Assembly (NCBI GenBank): GCA_021014325.1
Contig: CM037476.1
Location: 15,412,827-15,476,826 of the forward strand
DNA: 64,000 nt
Direction of reading: 5' to 3'
Source: Plazaster borealis
Lineage: Eukaryota > Echinodermata > Asteroidea > Forcipulatida > Labidiasteridae
The first letter of the stretch is position 1; every line of letters begins with the position of its first letter. The position numbers and the translations under genes are program-made. The notes below the pieces were generated by a model, which ran no database searches, was not told where the DNA came from, and saw only the letters and a list, made by a program, of their open reading frames with translations. This document shows, piece by piece, positions 29,936 to 41,478 of the stretch.

Positions 29936-29980
29936 AGGAAAATTGCTTGCAACGGGAGGCTTTGGGATGCTAGGTGTCAA

Positions 29981-30037
29981 GGGTAAACCTCCAAAAAGGA
30001 AAAGTACATGTTACTTTTCCTTTTTGGGGGTTTACCC
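29981..30037. repeat. Perfect small palindrome
   Basis: GGGTAAACCTCCAAAAAGGA with AAAGTA, a 5-base loop, then the complement ending GGGTTTACCC. One unpaired G in the right arm. Stem about 26 bp. Confidence 0.85.
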
Positions 30038-30184
30038 TTATCACCCATTTCCTGAGACGAAGTGGGCTTGCACGCGCCTATCCTGTCCGCCATTTTGTAA
30101 GGCCAAAATGTCAGCAAAGGAATTGACTCCCCTAAAAAGCAGACGTGGTAGGTTCGTTCCACGTCATGCAAGGGGCTTACACCG

Positions 30185-30660
30185 ATGTACGATAAGCACT
30201 TTATCTTGATGCTTTCCAAATCCAGCAGAAAAATAATCCACAGGCGAACTACTCAAATGGGATTTGAACCCAGGACCCCTGTATTCTAGAATGCCTTGGG
30301 GGGGTTTTCTGTAGCACTCACAAATAGGCATGTGATTTCTCAGGATTTTTTCTGATATCAGGATTTCTCTCAAAACCTCCTTGAACCTTCAAATTTTCTT
30401 TGAGGAAGTAAAGCAATCACCAAAGGGAGAAAGAAATATAGTCTGTTTGGTGTCCAAATCTGTAGTGAAGTGTTTCTGGTGATGTACAGAGTCTGTATAC
30501 CTCCTGAATTATAACATCTGAGAGGTTCCGGGTCTCGAATAAGGGGAACCCAGACCTGCAAGCCATTTTTTCAGGATTTTCACATTCGTCTAATCTTACC
30601 CCTGTGAAAGCACCGAGTATCCAGTGCTTATCATACTTCGGTGCATAAAGTGTAAAACCA
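30185..30660. repeat. SINE fragments and interspersed repeat copy 2
   Basis: A minus-oriented tRNA-like fragment at about 30255-30290 (GGGATTTGAACCCAGGACCC), the about 260-base repeat shared with 7902-8165 (30330-30600), and a SINE tail at 30605-30660 (AGTATCCAGTGCTTATCATA). Confidence 0.65.
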
Positions 30661-31450
30661 AAAGAATATTTTTTATCCCGATGTTATTATACAATTAATT
30701 TAAATACTATTTTTCATTCTTTGTATTGTTCTAACTTCGCGCACATTTTTAAGAGCAGTGAATCTACGAGGTATATGTCTGCTGCCATCTAGTGTCCCCA
30801 AAAATCTCAAATTCAACGAATAGCTGTTCAGATGCAATTTGTGTCAGGAATTGATTGATTTTCTACAAATCTGACCAAACAAATCTGATATAACTAGAAA
30901 TGTATTGAAAATATATGTCGTTTGGAAAATGTTTGTTTCTGTGGGACGTATATGTCGAAGATCTTTTGTTTTCAGGTCCACACTTCGTATGTAGCGTGAA
31001 AACGCCAAAACCTGTCATTCTGCTCTTGTTGTCTACTGTAAAGTTTATCGTGACATTGTCAAGAGATTCATTTATATTTCTAATAAATCCCTATAATGAC
31101 CAGGTTGTTTATTAAGAAAATGTTTTGTTGTAAATATTGAGAGTATTATATGCATGTATAAAGTATTTAAAATGTTTGTATATGCAGCCAAGTTATGCAA
31201 AGAATTACACTGTAATGTAATGTAAAGATATTAAACCTGTGAGATCTCTCGGTTAGATTTCAGTGTTTAATGTAGAAAGTAGAATGTTAAGAACTGATGT
31301 ATTTATTGTGGATCAATCTACCTGCAGGATCTGTGAAAGTAACCTGTAAAGAGAGAGTTTTGTGCAACATAACACCTCTCAGGTTGGCTCAGTTGGTTTC
31401 TTCCCTGCCTTTCACCTCTGTGGACCCTGGTTTGAATCCTGGAACCATGC
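30661..31450. other. Intergenic, nothing recognised
   Basis: About 0.8 kb of AT-rich DNA without a supported gene or element. Confidence 0.5.
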
Positions 31451-31455
31451 ATGTG

Positions 31456-31626
31456 CAGAGCTGCCAACTTTCCCCTTATTCCGCAGAAAGTTTCCCTGAA
31501 AATCAACCAATCTTTTCCATGTTCTGATGAACGAAATTGTAAATCTCGCTGATTATGGAAACTTTTTCCCTATAAAGTTGAATGTCAAATATCTCCCTGA
31601 TTGAGCAAATGTTGACAGCTCTGTAT
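31456..31626. mobile_element. AGAGCTGCCAAC inverted-end element (short)
   Basis: Left end GCAGAGCTGCCAACTTTCCC and right end AATGTTGACAGCTCTGTA are inverted, about 170 bases apart. The ends match those of the larger composite element at 43860-44490. Confidence 0.6.
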
Positions 31627-31754
31627 ATAGATTAGGTTTTCATTCCCTACCTGATTGTGTGGGTTTTTCCCTTATTTTCCTATATTCGGGTTTTCCTCCT
31701 AGATCTAAAACTGACATTTCTTCATCATCTTCTCTACCCAGGTATCTTCAGGCC

Positions 31755-31830
31755 TACAGGGCCCAATTTCATAGAGCTGCTTAACAGCAATTTTTGTAAA
31801 ATAGTATCATATAGTGCCTTTGTGATGAGT
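31755..31830. mobile_element. GGGCCCAAT hairpin MITE, half copy
   Basis: CAGGGCCCAATTTCATAGAG followed by CTGCTTAACAGC, as in the full copies at 41095-41478 and 53947-54127. The right end is missing. Confidence 0.6.
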
Positions 31831-32162
31831 GAAAACTAAACAAATAGAGAAAGTGAAAGAAGGAAATAAGTCAAATTTAAAGTACCCCAATTTTCAATCA
31901 TGTACCAAGGTTACATGTCGAAAAAATACTGTCCCCATGGCCTCCATGTTATTTCAGGCCTATTACCGCAAACTTCCATCTCATTTTACCTCCACACCAT
32001 GCGGACATTCAAATCAATATTATTATTATTATCATATATTTCTGGTAATGAAACCAAGGATGCCTCACAGGTGAACTTAATCACTGTAGCTCGCAAGCCT
32101 GAGGAAACCTGTAAACAAGGGTGCTTGCAATGTGAACCAGAAACACCGGGGTTAAACCCCTA

Positions 32163-32385
32163 CTCTTCCACGATAAGTGTTCTGGGTTCTTTTACGTGCA
32201 CTACCAATCCTAGTACACAGGACCTACGGCTTAATGTCCCATCCGAAGGACAAAGCAATTATGGTAAAGTATCTTGCTCAAGGATACAAGTGTCATGACT
32301 GGGACTCGAACCCACACTCTGCTGATCAGAAACACCAGAGCTTGAGTCCGGTGCTCTTAACCGCTCGGCCAACAACAAGCCACAA
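32163..32385 (-). mobile_element. tRNA(Leu)-like SINE, near full length
   Basis: Minus strand: head GGCCGAGCGGTTAAGAGCAC, B box GGGTTCGAGTCCCAGTCATG, tail with CTTGAGCAAGATACTTTACC and CCGTAGGTCCTGTGTACTAG. The head resembles tRNA(Leu) (GGCCGAGCGGT) including a long variable-arm remnant. Confidence 0.8.
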
Positions 32386-32626
32386 ATACATGGGCATTCC
32401 TCTGTTTTAACCCTTTTTAAAGCCACACAGAACCAGCAATCAAATTTACTCTTGAATTACTGTACACTGCTGCCAAAGTACATAATGTGGTCTTCTTGAT
32501 TCCGTACAAATGTCTCAGTAATTAAGCTTGCATTCTTGAGAAGGTGTCCAACTACTACATAAGAGGTGTTTGTTATGCTCTGTTACCTTACCATAATTAC
32601 ATTGGGTGTTGCTATTTGCTAACTCT

Positions 32627-33001
32627 TTAAAGGCATCGTACACATTTGGTAATTACTCAAAATAAATATTAGCATAAAAACTGACTTGGTAACGAGCAAC
32701 GGAGAGCTGTTGATAGTATAAAACATTGTGAGAAACGACTCCCCTCTGAAGTAACGTAGTTTTTGAGAAAGAGGTAATTTCTCACTAAAATAATAAAAAC
32801 TTCTTGCAAGAAGTTTTTATTCCTAACTGAAAGCACACAAATTTGTACAACAAGGGTGTAGTTACTTTCATCATTTTTGTGCAACTTCGATGACCAATTG
32901 TGCCCAAATTTTCACAGGCTTGTTATTTTATGCATATGTTGGGATACACCAAGTGAGAACACTGGTCTTTGACAATTACCAAACATGTACGATGCCTTTA
33001 A
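32627..33001. mobile_element. TTAA-bounded MITE, ACACGTTTGGTAATT family, copy 2 (reverse)
   Basis: TTAA at both ends and a perfect central palindrome AAAAACTTCTTGCAAGAAGT. Immediately followed by a SINE at 33005. Confidence 0.85.
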
Positions 33002-33004
33002 GGG

Positions 33005-33265
33005 ACAGTACGGGTAAAGAGCACCAGACTCAAGGTCTGGTGTTTCGAGTCCCGGTCGTGGCACTTCTTAAGCAAGATACTTTACCATAATTGCTTCGTC
33101 CTTTGGATGGGGGGCATTAAGCAGTTCGTCCCATGTACTAGGATTGGTGGTGCACCCAAAAGAGCCTAGAACGCTTATCGTGGAAGATTAGGGGTTAACC
33201 CCAGTGTTTCTGGTCCGTTTACAGGTTTCCTCAGGCTTGTGAGCTACATTAATTAAGTTCACTTA
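33005..33265 (+). mobile_element. tRNA(Leu)-like SINE, plus orientation
   Basis: Head fragment AGAGCACCAGACTCAAGGTC, B box TTTCGAGTCCCGGTCGTGG, tail ending near CAGGCTTGTGAGCTACATT. Same family as 32163-32385, only about 600 bases away in opposite orientation with a MITE between. Confidence 0.75.
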
Positions 33266-33936
33266 TGAGGCATTCTTGATTTCATTTCCAAAAAAATATA
33301 ATAATTGGTTTTCAGACGATCGTATGTTCATTTCGACGTTCTTCCGGCGCCTTTCCGTGTAATAAAAAGATTCAAAACGGGCACTTTAGTTTTATCGTAC
33401 AAATGATTGATATGTTAACATGGAACGTTCTAGAAAAGACCTTTATAACAATCTTTTTTTCTTGAATGGTAGTAAAGTCAAATATTGCAGCCGCCACCTT
33501 CAGTAAAGACAGACAAACGAACAGACCAATACACAAGTATATTTTTTCAGAATATATATCCGTTTATTTTTTTAATGTCAATTTTTTTAAATACTTAAAC
33601 AGCAATAAATCCACCAATTAGTCACAAAAATATGATAATGTACTTAAAAACTTTAGAGTGAATTTATTAATATTTGTACATAGAACCGACCATGAATTTA
33701 AATTTGTATTCATTCACATATGCCTATGTATATGAAAATAAAACGGTAAGTTAATCTACATGTTTTGGAAATAGATTTGATTTTAAGGGCCTTACTTTAT
33801 AAAGCCGATATGTAGAAATTGCTTAAGAAATTGATTTGAGGGGACCAGTCATGAGAAATGTACGTCACATGTTTTTTGTGGGGTTTTGGCTGGTAACCTA
33901 TCTGCTATGCAATATTTTTCTAAAAAGAAAAATTAA
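33266..33936. other. Intergenic, nothing recognised
   Basis: About 0.67 kb, AT-rich, no supported feature. Confidence 0.5.
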
Positions 33937-34345
33937 CCCTCCTACTGTCTGACCATTCAATATCTTCCACTGTGGTTTTGAATGATAGATAGCTATGCCA
34001 GCCTGCAATATGGTATCATGTGGTGAATGCATCTAAAGAGCACAAACTCAACCCTCCTACTGTCTGACCATTCAATACCATCCACTGTAGTTTTAAATGA
34101 TAGACATAGCTATGCCAGCCTGCAATCAAAAGTATCATGTGGTGAATGCATCTTTAGAGCACACAGTCAACCCTCCTACTTTCTGACCATTCAATATCAT
34201 CCATTGTGGTTTTGAATGATAGATAACTTATAATGTCAACCTGCAATATGACATCATGTGGTGAATGCACACAATACCAAAGTCAGTTAGTTGAATGGTT
34301 TCAAATGGCTGGTCAACTCGCCACAATAAAGGTTACCAAAAGTAC
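33937..34345 (+). repeat. Tandem repeat, about 115-119-base units, 3 copies plus flank
   Basis: Units start with CCCTCCTACTGTCTGACC at 33937 and 34052 and with a one-base variant at 34171. Each contains CATTCAATAT and ATCATGTGGTGAATGCA. The flank 34280-34340 matches 20640-20700 in reverse. Confidence 0.8.
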
Positions 34346-34346
34346 A

Positions 34347-34597
34347 GGGCCCAATTTCATGGTTCTGCTTACCGCCGAATTCTGCGCTTGCGATCACCAT
34401 TCCCGCTTACTGTGCAAGCGCTGAATTTCTGCGCTAGCTGTGTAAGCGAAGAATGCCTAGTAACGTGGAGTACGCACGCTTATAAGCAAAAATTCCCCGC
34501 TAACCCGTGAAATACGCTTGACGTAAGCGCAGAATTCCCTGCTTCCGTAAGCACTGATTCTTTGCTTACGGTAAGCAGAGCCATGAAATTCGGCCCA
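34347..34597. mobile_element. Hairpin MITE, GGGCCC...CTGCTTACCG type, copy 2
   Basis: GGGCCCAATTTCATGGTTCT at left, complement of AGAGCCATGAAATTCGGCCC at right. The interior is rich in GCTTAC/GTAAGC inverted motifs, so most of the element can fold. Confidence 0.8.
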
Positions 34598-35119
34598 GGA
34601 GGGTTGGTAATGCTACTACCATCTTTGTCACATTCCTTGTGTGAAACAGCGATAACAAAGACCGATTCTTGTTGAACCAAGGCTATTTTGTCTATCCAGC
34701 GCGGGGTCCTTTTCAAAACCACGGCTTGGGCTTGGACTCCTGCTTGGGATCCGTCAGCCTGATTTAAGCCCCGTAAGGAAAGTGAACATCTTCTGAAAAA
34801 CTGACAGGCCATGGTTTGCGCCTTGGTTTGGTTAAAAACTGATGTCATGGGCCTCTTTTATAACCACAGCATCAGCTTGTGCTGGGCTCCGTCAGTGTAC
34901 ACTTTTGTACAGGACTTCAAACAGGCTGACGGCGCCCAAGCCAAATCCAAAGCTGTTGAAAAGGGAGTACAAGATGGCCGGGTCGAGATGGCAACCCCAT
35001 GCTGAAGGTCTGTTACGTGTAAAATGTTACATTACAAATTGACATTACATTTACATTAGTATAACTAAAACACAGGGAGAACCGATTGTAAATAGTACCC
35101 ATTCATATAAATAGATAAA
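34598..35119. other. Intergenic, unclassified
   Basis: Moderately GC-rich text with GATCCGTCAGCCTGATTTAA and GGGCTCCGTCAGTGTACACT repeated in outline (34740-34930), suggesting an unrecognised element. Confidence 0.35.
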
Positions 35120-35341
35120 CCCTTTCATGCACCATTTATTTTAGTGATAAATTGATCATATGGACACATAATTGTTATACTCGTTTTTTGCAAATGGCGA
35201 CCCCCCCCCCCCCAAAACCTCAAGAGTCCTCTTTCCCATTGTGAAAACCTTGGGGCCGTACTTTATTTTTCGTTTTACAACTATTTTTCTAAAGGGATTT
35301 AAACCAGTCGCTAGCGACCAGTCAGCGCGTGAAAGAGTTAA
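35120..35341. mobile_element. Inverted-end element, CTTTCATGCAC type, copy 2
   Basis: Begins CCCTTTCATGCACCATTTAT, ends CAGCGCGTGAAAGAGTTAA. Contains a run of about 14 C at 35200-35213. Paired with 13955-14202. Confidence 0.75.
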
Positions 35342-35489
35342 ATTACTTCTCCAAAACTAAACTGTTTGACAGTCCCTCTTTGCACCATAGGAACCATTCT
35401 CTTAAGTGTACAAAAAGCTTTTGTTACTTCTTCAGAACTAAACTCTATGGTCCCTCATCCATTGCACCATATTACTTTATTTAGAAAGA

Positions 35490-35603
35490 TTACACACCTA
35501 TGTTCCGAAACCCCAAATGTATTTTTATAATCTTAACCCTAATCCTAATCTTAACCCTAGCATTAGATCACAAGGGGAAATCAGAACATAGGGGTGTCGG
35601 AAC
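35490..35603. repeat. Inverted-repeat element with telomere-like core, copy 1
   Basis: CACACCTATGTTCCGAAACC at left and ATAGGGGTGTCGGAAC at right are inverted. Between them are CTTAACCCTAATCCTAATC and TTAACCCTAGC, degenerate CCCTAA units. Same plan as 55290-55446. Confidence 0.75.
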
Positions 35604-36109
35604 AGAGCCAGCATAGTAGCCAAGGTGGGAGGGGGCACATGCCCCCACCCCAATTTCCAATGCCCCCCAGGTGTCCCCCGCAAAAACAAAATCCAGATAC
35701 ATGTAGTGCCCTTAAAAAGGGAAAAACATGGCCCCTGGGCTCCCCCACTGGAAAACAAAGTCCCCCTGTGCCCCCCACCCCCCTCCCACCCAAGTGAACA
35801 AATCTTGACTAAGCTCCTTCACCATCAGAAATATTAACAAAATTGTAAAATGCTTTTGAGATGAATATAAAGTAAACTTCTTTATCCAGAAGAAAACCAT
35901 CAGATCTGTCCCAGTTGTACCCCACCACCAACAAAAATCTCACCTCACAGTACCAGGGCTGATTCCACAAAGAGCTCAGATTGATCCTCACTGTGTATCA
36001 ATCTTAATTGCTAAGCAAAGTGTGATGTCACAATTCAAATCACTACGGCAATATTGACCACTCATCTTAAGATAAATCTTAGTGCTTTGTGAAATCGGCC
36101 CCAGATCCA
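35604..36109. other. C-rich stretch and TTTCACAAAGAGCTCAG-type MITE
   Basis: 35620-35800 is rich in CCCCC runs. A foldback-like element at 35951-36104 has ends GCTGATTCCACAAAGAGCTC and TGCTTTGTGAAATCGGCCCC; relatives are at 46325-46461 and 55516-55662. Confidence 0.6.
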
Positions 36110-36415
36110 AATTTCATAGAGCTGTTCAAGCACAAAAAGTAGCTCAGCACAAAACAGATTACCAGCCAAAATACAATATAGCATACCATCTTTGACTGGT
36201 TTCAAGTCCTGCTTAGTTTTGCTCAGCAGAAAATCGTTAAGCAAAAGTTTCCACATAAGCAAGAAATTGGGACCTGGACAAAATTTCATAAAAGCTGTTC
36301 AGCACAAAAAAATTGCTTAGCATAGATAAATAGTGCTTAGCAAAAACCGATAACCAGCCAAAATACAATCTAATGTTTATTTTCCACTGAAAACAGCTTG
36401 ATGAAACTGGGCCAT
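36110..36415. mobile_element. Two tandem AATTTCATA...GCTGTTCAGC hairpin MITEs
   Basis: First copy 36110-36270 (CAAATTTCATAGAGCTGTTC to AGCAAGAAATTGGGACC), second 36270-36415 (GACAAAATTTCATAAAAGCT to GATGAAACTGGGCC). Same family as 41095-41478 and 53947-54127, more decayed. Confidence 0.65.
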
Positions 36416-36807
36416 GCACTTTCATCCCTTATTTATAACGTATTTATCTTGGGATTTGACAGGTTTTATACTTTAAGAGAGATTATTAATCCATCCTGCT
36501 TTTTCTTTTCTTTTCAAATGAAGGTTATCATTTTATGTGCAATATTTATCGTATAACTGTTATTCTATAAAATAAAATAAAAACTACCAATCCATTGATC
36601 AAAAATACGCACTTATTCTCTGTGTTTTTTCACTGGTATCCTTGTGGGTTTTCTATGGGCTGTGTTACATGAGGCAGTTTACAGGCAACCAGTTCCAGGC
36701 ATCTCCAAGAAGAAAAATTATCCATTTGAATTGTTCACAATTTACTTGAGGATAGTATTTAAGCTGCTGATGTAAGCCAAAGGTGTCAGCAGACTTGGCT
36801 CTGGTAA

Positions 36808-37062
36808 TGTCAAGGGTTAGAGTCCCGGTCATGACACCTGTGTCCTTGAGCAAGACACTTAACCATAATTGCTTCGTCCTTCACTGAGATGAGCTGTAGG
36901 TCCTATGTCTTGTTTAATGCACGTAAAAGAACCCAGTACACTTATCATTAAGAGAAGGCATTTGCACTGGTTTTTCTTGCATGGCTTCACCTTATAAACC
37001 TTTACACAAAGTGCCGCATAAATAGGTTTCATAATCCGAACAAAGCTCTGCATACCTGTCGT
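36808..37062 (+). mobile_element. tRNA(Leu)-like SINE with long tail
   Basis: TAGAGTCCCGGTCATGACAC (B box), CCTTGAGCAAGACACTTAAC, CACGTAAAAGAACCCAGTAC, then the further tail TAGGTTTCATAATCCGAAC also seen at 12838 and 39640. Confidence 0.7.
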
Positions 37063-38107
37063 ACAAATAATGACCACTTTTAGACAACCCTCGGGCAAAG
37101 ATATAGCATTAGAACGGCATATTATTATCAAAGCATTCCTTTTGCAGACAGTTACTTCTGAATTGCCTGTTAAAAAATTATTGTTTTAAGGGCCAACCAA
37201 CCTTGAAAAATAAATAAATAAATAAATATTAATCTTCTTTCTTCCTCTATTCTTGCATGAGCAAATACATTTCTGTTCTATTCCTCCTTGGGTGATTAAA
37301 GAGGGGCACTGAGGTCAAATTCAGTTTTGTGATCCACTCATTTTCCAATAGATAGAGTCCTCATGAAAAAGTGGAAAAATATTACAAGTCTCCTGTGTAA
37401 ATTGCCTCTATGTTTGATACCCTTCAAGTGCAATTTTTAAATACAAAACGTCACATTTAAAATATAATGGTCTGTACTCTTTTCCAACAACAGATAAAGC
37501 TCCAGTTCCCCACATTGTGCCCTCGGCGCTCTATAATCTTTGGTTGAAATGATGGCAATTCCAGTGTTTACTATCCTTATAAGATACAGAGTTCAAGGAG
37601 CAGTATCCTCAGCACCAGAGAAGTAGATCAAAGAATACGATTTCTTTATATCTGAAGAAAACAACATCTGATTTTCTTTGCCACGCAGACATACCAAACA
37701 AAAATCTGAATTCAGATAAAAGTCCCAAATTTCTCATCCCTGAATCTTGCTTAACAGTTACACACCTTTAAAAATGTCAAGGATTGTTTGTAACTGCATG
37801 GTTCCCCGCTCTGGTTAACTGAATATGCGAAGCACCTTTTCATACTTAATGAACAGCTACAGGAAAACTTAGCTCAGATCACTTCTCATTCCAAATGGTA
37901 CAATACTTCTATATTTTTTCCTTTCTTGAAAAAAATAGAACAAGCTTGAATTTATGTACTGTTCACCTTAATTAAGTTACAAAAATTTAGTGACATAATA
38001 TTACTGAAAATGTATCAAGCAAGCACCATTTAAAATTACTCAAAAATTCAACACCGACTCTATTTCTAAAGTACACTGTAATCTGTACTAAACATAGAGC
38101 TGCTTAT
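37063..38107. other. Intergenic, nothing recognised
   Basis: About 1 kb; an AAATAAATA run at 37206-37228. No gene or element supported. Confidence 0.5.
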
Positions 38108-38470
38108 GAACACGTTTGGAAATTGTCAAAGACCAGTGCTCTCACTTGGTGTATCCCAACATATGCATAAAATAACAAGCCTGTGAAAATTTGGGCTCAA
38201 TTGGTCATCGAAGTTGCAAGAAAATTATGAAAGAAAAAACACCCTTGTTGTACAAATTTGTGTGCTTTTAGATAGGAATAAAAACTTCTTGCAAGAAGTT
38301 TTTATTATTTTAGTTAGAAATTACCTCTTTCTCAAAAACTACGTTACTTCAGAGGGAGTCGTTTCCTACAATGTTTTATACTATCAACAGCTCTCCGTTG
38401 CTTGTTACCAAGTAAGTTTTTATGCTAATATTTGTTTTGAGTCATTACCAAACGTGTACGATACCTTTAA
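38108..38470. mobile_element. TTAA-bounded MITE, ACACGTTTGGTAATT family, copy 3 (left end truncated)
   Basis: Starts GAACACGTTTGGAAATTGTC without TTAA, ends CCTTTAA. Perfect central palindrome AAAAACTTCTTGCAAGAAGT. Followed at 38744-38800 by the Penelope-like motif. Confidence 0.8.
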
Positions 38471-38743
38471 GCAGAAAAAAATTGCTTAAAATTGTTCTTC
38501 TCAGTACATTTCAATGACCAGCATTACCAGTCACAAAATGTAAATGTAGCAAGGTATTTTAGCTGGCGGAAGTTTCGACTTCAGATGTGCGTGAAATCAT
38601 CGCGTGAAGGGAACCAAAGTAGAGTCTAGAAATTTCACAAAGTGAAACTGGTTAAAAAATTGAAAATTTAACTGTTGAGAAAATAGAATTAGCTGTTGCA
38701 AACTGCTTACCAACCAAAAGGACCTATGGTATAAATGCAAAAA

Positions 38744-38842
38744 TAGTTAATGGCCTGACGTTTCGACCCTAGCAGAGTCTTTCACGAAGGCTAAAAGCTA
38801 AATTTAAATGTTCACAGATTTGCACATAACTTACATGGTATA
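38744..38842 (-). mobile_element. Penelope-like hammerhead-like motif, second locus
   Basis: Minus strand: AGCCTTCGTGAAAGACTCTG then CTAGGGTCGAAACGTCAGGC. GCCT and AGGC can form stem I, ACTC/GGGT stem II, with GAAAC-GTC between. The CUGAUGA box is damaged (TTCGTGA). Nearby 38818-38842 matches 16905-16940. Confidence 0.4.
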
Positions 38843-39115
38843 GACCATGTTAAATCTTTTACAAAAAGAATGACCTCCAGACGGGCAAAGCTTGGTACCA
38901 TTGTGCCATACATTGTGCCGTCACTTATGTAACAACGCAAAAGCTTGCCCCGAAGCATGAGACGTAGCAACTGTCTCTATAGTCTGAGGAATTTTGTACC
39001 AAATCTAACCGCAAATTCTAATTCTAATCGCAAATGGCTTATTATATTACATGAAGTGTTGATAAACATCTATGTTTAAGGAGCTGACATAATATGTTCT
39101 ATTTTGTAGCATTGC

Positions 39116-39509
39116 TTAAAGGGATTGTATACGTTTAGTAATTGGAACCCCCTGTTTGTTTCAATCCTATATAGTTGGAGATATACCATAAAACTAACCT
39201 GTGAAAATTTAATTTCAAAAGTTGGTAGCGCTTTTAAAATATTGCCGAAAATCTGGAGCGTGATGTCCACGCAGGAAGAATAATCTGCAATTGGAATACA
39301 CAATCTGAGAAAGGTTACTGTCAGTAATGCTCCCGAGATTCAAATTTTTGGTGATAAAAAGTGATCTCTTTTTCCATAACCGCAGTACTTCTAAGTGAAA
39401 AGTTTCTCAAATCGCATTATACTATCCAAAGCTACTGTACTTCTTACCAAGTAAGTTTTTATTGCCATTCATTTTATGAGTCATTACCAAACGTATACAG
39501 ACCCTTTAA
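39116..39509. mobile_element. TTAA-bounded MITE, TGTATACGTTTGGTAAT family, copy 2
   Basis: 394 bases bounded by TTAA; ends AAGGGATTGTATACGTTTAG and complement of CGTATACAGACCCTTTAA. Confidence 0.8.
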
Positions 39510-41094
39510 ACGGTAAGCAAGGCAAAAGGCTTTTCAGTGATCTGCAACGATGCACACAGAATCTACTTGATTATTCATCACGGTCAATTATGCTCTACAT
39601 CACACAAATTTATTACCAGTAGAAAAAAATGGCCTTCTGGTTGGCTGCAGATTGTGCCGCATCACCTCCTAAACCTAAACACCAGGCGCTACATAAATGG
39701 TTTTCATAATTTAAACATAGCTCTGCATATACCTGTCCTCCCCAAAAAATTAGTATTTTGAGATGACTGTCAAATTTGATGAAGCTTTTTAAGAACTGCG
39801 TATTAATATCAGTAGTATTATTCTGAAATTAGCCCAAAGGCACAATAACACGTGTGACAACCAATCCAATGAATACAATTAAACATACATTATACATAAA
39901 AGTGACATGACTTTCTTGATAATAATGAGGACAAAGATCTATACCTAAATATTATTCTTCAAACTTTAGTACTTTGGCAAATTGAAACTTTGGATCATTC
40001 ACGACGAAAGGCACAAAAGGATGTCAAATAATCATCCGTTCAATGTTCTCCATCCAAAATGGAATGGAGAAATTCAATATTTTTGTTACATCATGTGACA
40101 GTGAACTAACAATAATTATTCTGATGTAGATGCAGACTTTGATATTTGCTTGGTCTCAGCGCTGGGATGGGCTGACGTACACACCTGCGCTTTGGACCAT
40201 TCCCCCCCTGACCTAATAACCCCCACTCACCTCTTCCTGTTTAGAGATTGGACTATCAATTATAACGTAGCTCTAATGTGTAAATCCATAGCAAATAATT
40301 GTGATACGATCAAGCTAAATGAGTCGTTTGTCGGAAATATCAGTATAAAGAAACAAGTCAAAACAGGCTAACAGGGGTGAAATTTTCAAAAGTATTTTTT
40401 TGTAAATTTAAATGCCAAAATATATATCATTTTATATTGGCAACTTCCTTCCTGATAAATAACATCAAAAAGGGGTTAAAATTAGCATTGATAGAAATGT
40501 GCAGATCTAGTTTCAATGAACAACTCAACTTTAAACCCCCTTTTCTCAGTGTCATTCTCTCGCATCTCTTGGTGTTTCTACTTTCACAACTTTTAAACCA
40601 AAGGTGGTATCAACATGGGGTTTTAACAGTATTAAGAATAGATTATGCTCTTTTCAATTGTTTAAACAAATAAAAAATGACCTGGGACGACAAACGACTC
40701 ATCTTGCTTGATCGCATCACAAATATTGTAATTCTTTCCCTTGTTACTGAAAATAGGGCTCGATTGCAATATCCTCCTTGCAACTTTGGTTCAAAAAAAT
40801 TAATTTACATTATCCATGGAGCCTTCATATCGTGTGTGTACATGTTGTGATTGTGCACATTGCGCCGATCAGCAGTACAATTGTTCCCATCATGCATCAC
40901 TACATCCCTGAACAAGAATTTGTTCAAGCTCATCAGCCAATCCCAGTGGTCTTGGATGAGATCGCTGGGGCCGAGCCAAACTTTGATAAAACAGTTCTAC
41001 ATGTACATTGTGTGTAAATAGCAGAGTAATTTTCAAATTGTAAAATACAAGACAGACCAAATACACATCAAATAAATTCCATTCACCAAATAGC
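39510..41094. other. Intergenic with SINE tail and a long-spaced inverted repeat
   Basis: SINE tail at 39640-39735. A 40-base inverted repeat, 40296-40336 (GTGATACGATCAAGCTAAAT) against 40684-40726 (CTTGCTTGATCGCATCAC), brackets about 430 bases and may mark an element. 40860-40990 has a moderately GC-rich run with no recognised product. Confidence 0.5.
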
Positions 41095-41478
41095 CGAGGC
41101 CCAATTTCATAAAGCCTGTAGGCACAAAATGATGCTAAGCACAGAAAAAAAACTTGCTAAATAGGTTACCAGCCATATTGTCATGAAGGTTGCTGTGACT
41201 GGTATCCCACTTATTTTTTGCTGAGCAAAGACATTTTCTAGGCAACATTTTCTGCAAAACAGCTTTATGAAATTGGGCCCAGGGTCCAATTTCATAGAGC
41301 TGCTTATAAGCAGAAGATATTGATTAACATTTTCCTGCTTAGCAGAAATGAGCAGGATGCCAGTCACAAAAGGTACATGTGACATGGTACTTTGGCTGGT
41401 AACCTAAATCTGGTAAGCATAATTTTGATGTGCATAGCTATTTTTCTGTGCTTAAGCAGCTCTATGAAATTGGGCCCA
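41095..41478. mobile_element. Two tandem GGGCCCAATTTCATA hairpin MITEs
   Basis: First 41095-41281 (AGGCCCAATTTCATAAAGCC to TGAAATTGGGCCC), second 41279-41478 (CAGGGTCCAATTTCATAGAG to TATGAAATTGGGCCCAGG). Both can fold along most of their length. Confidence 0.8.
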
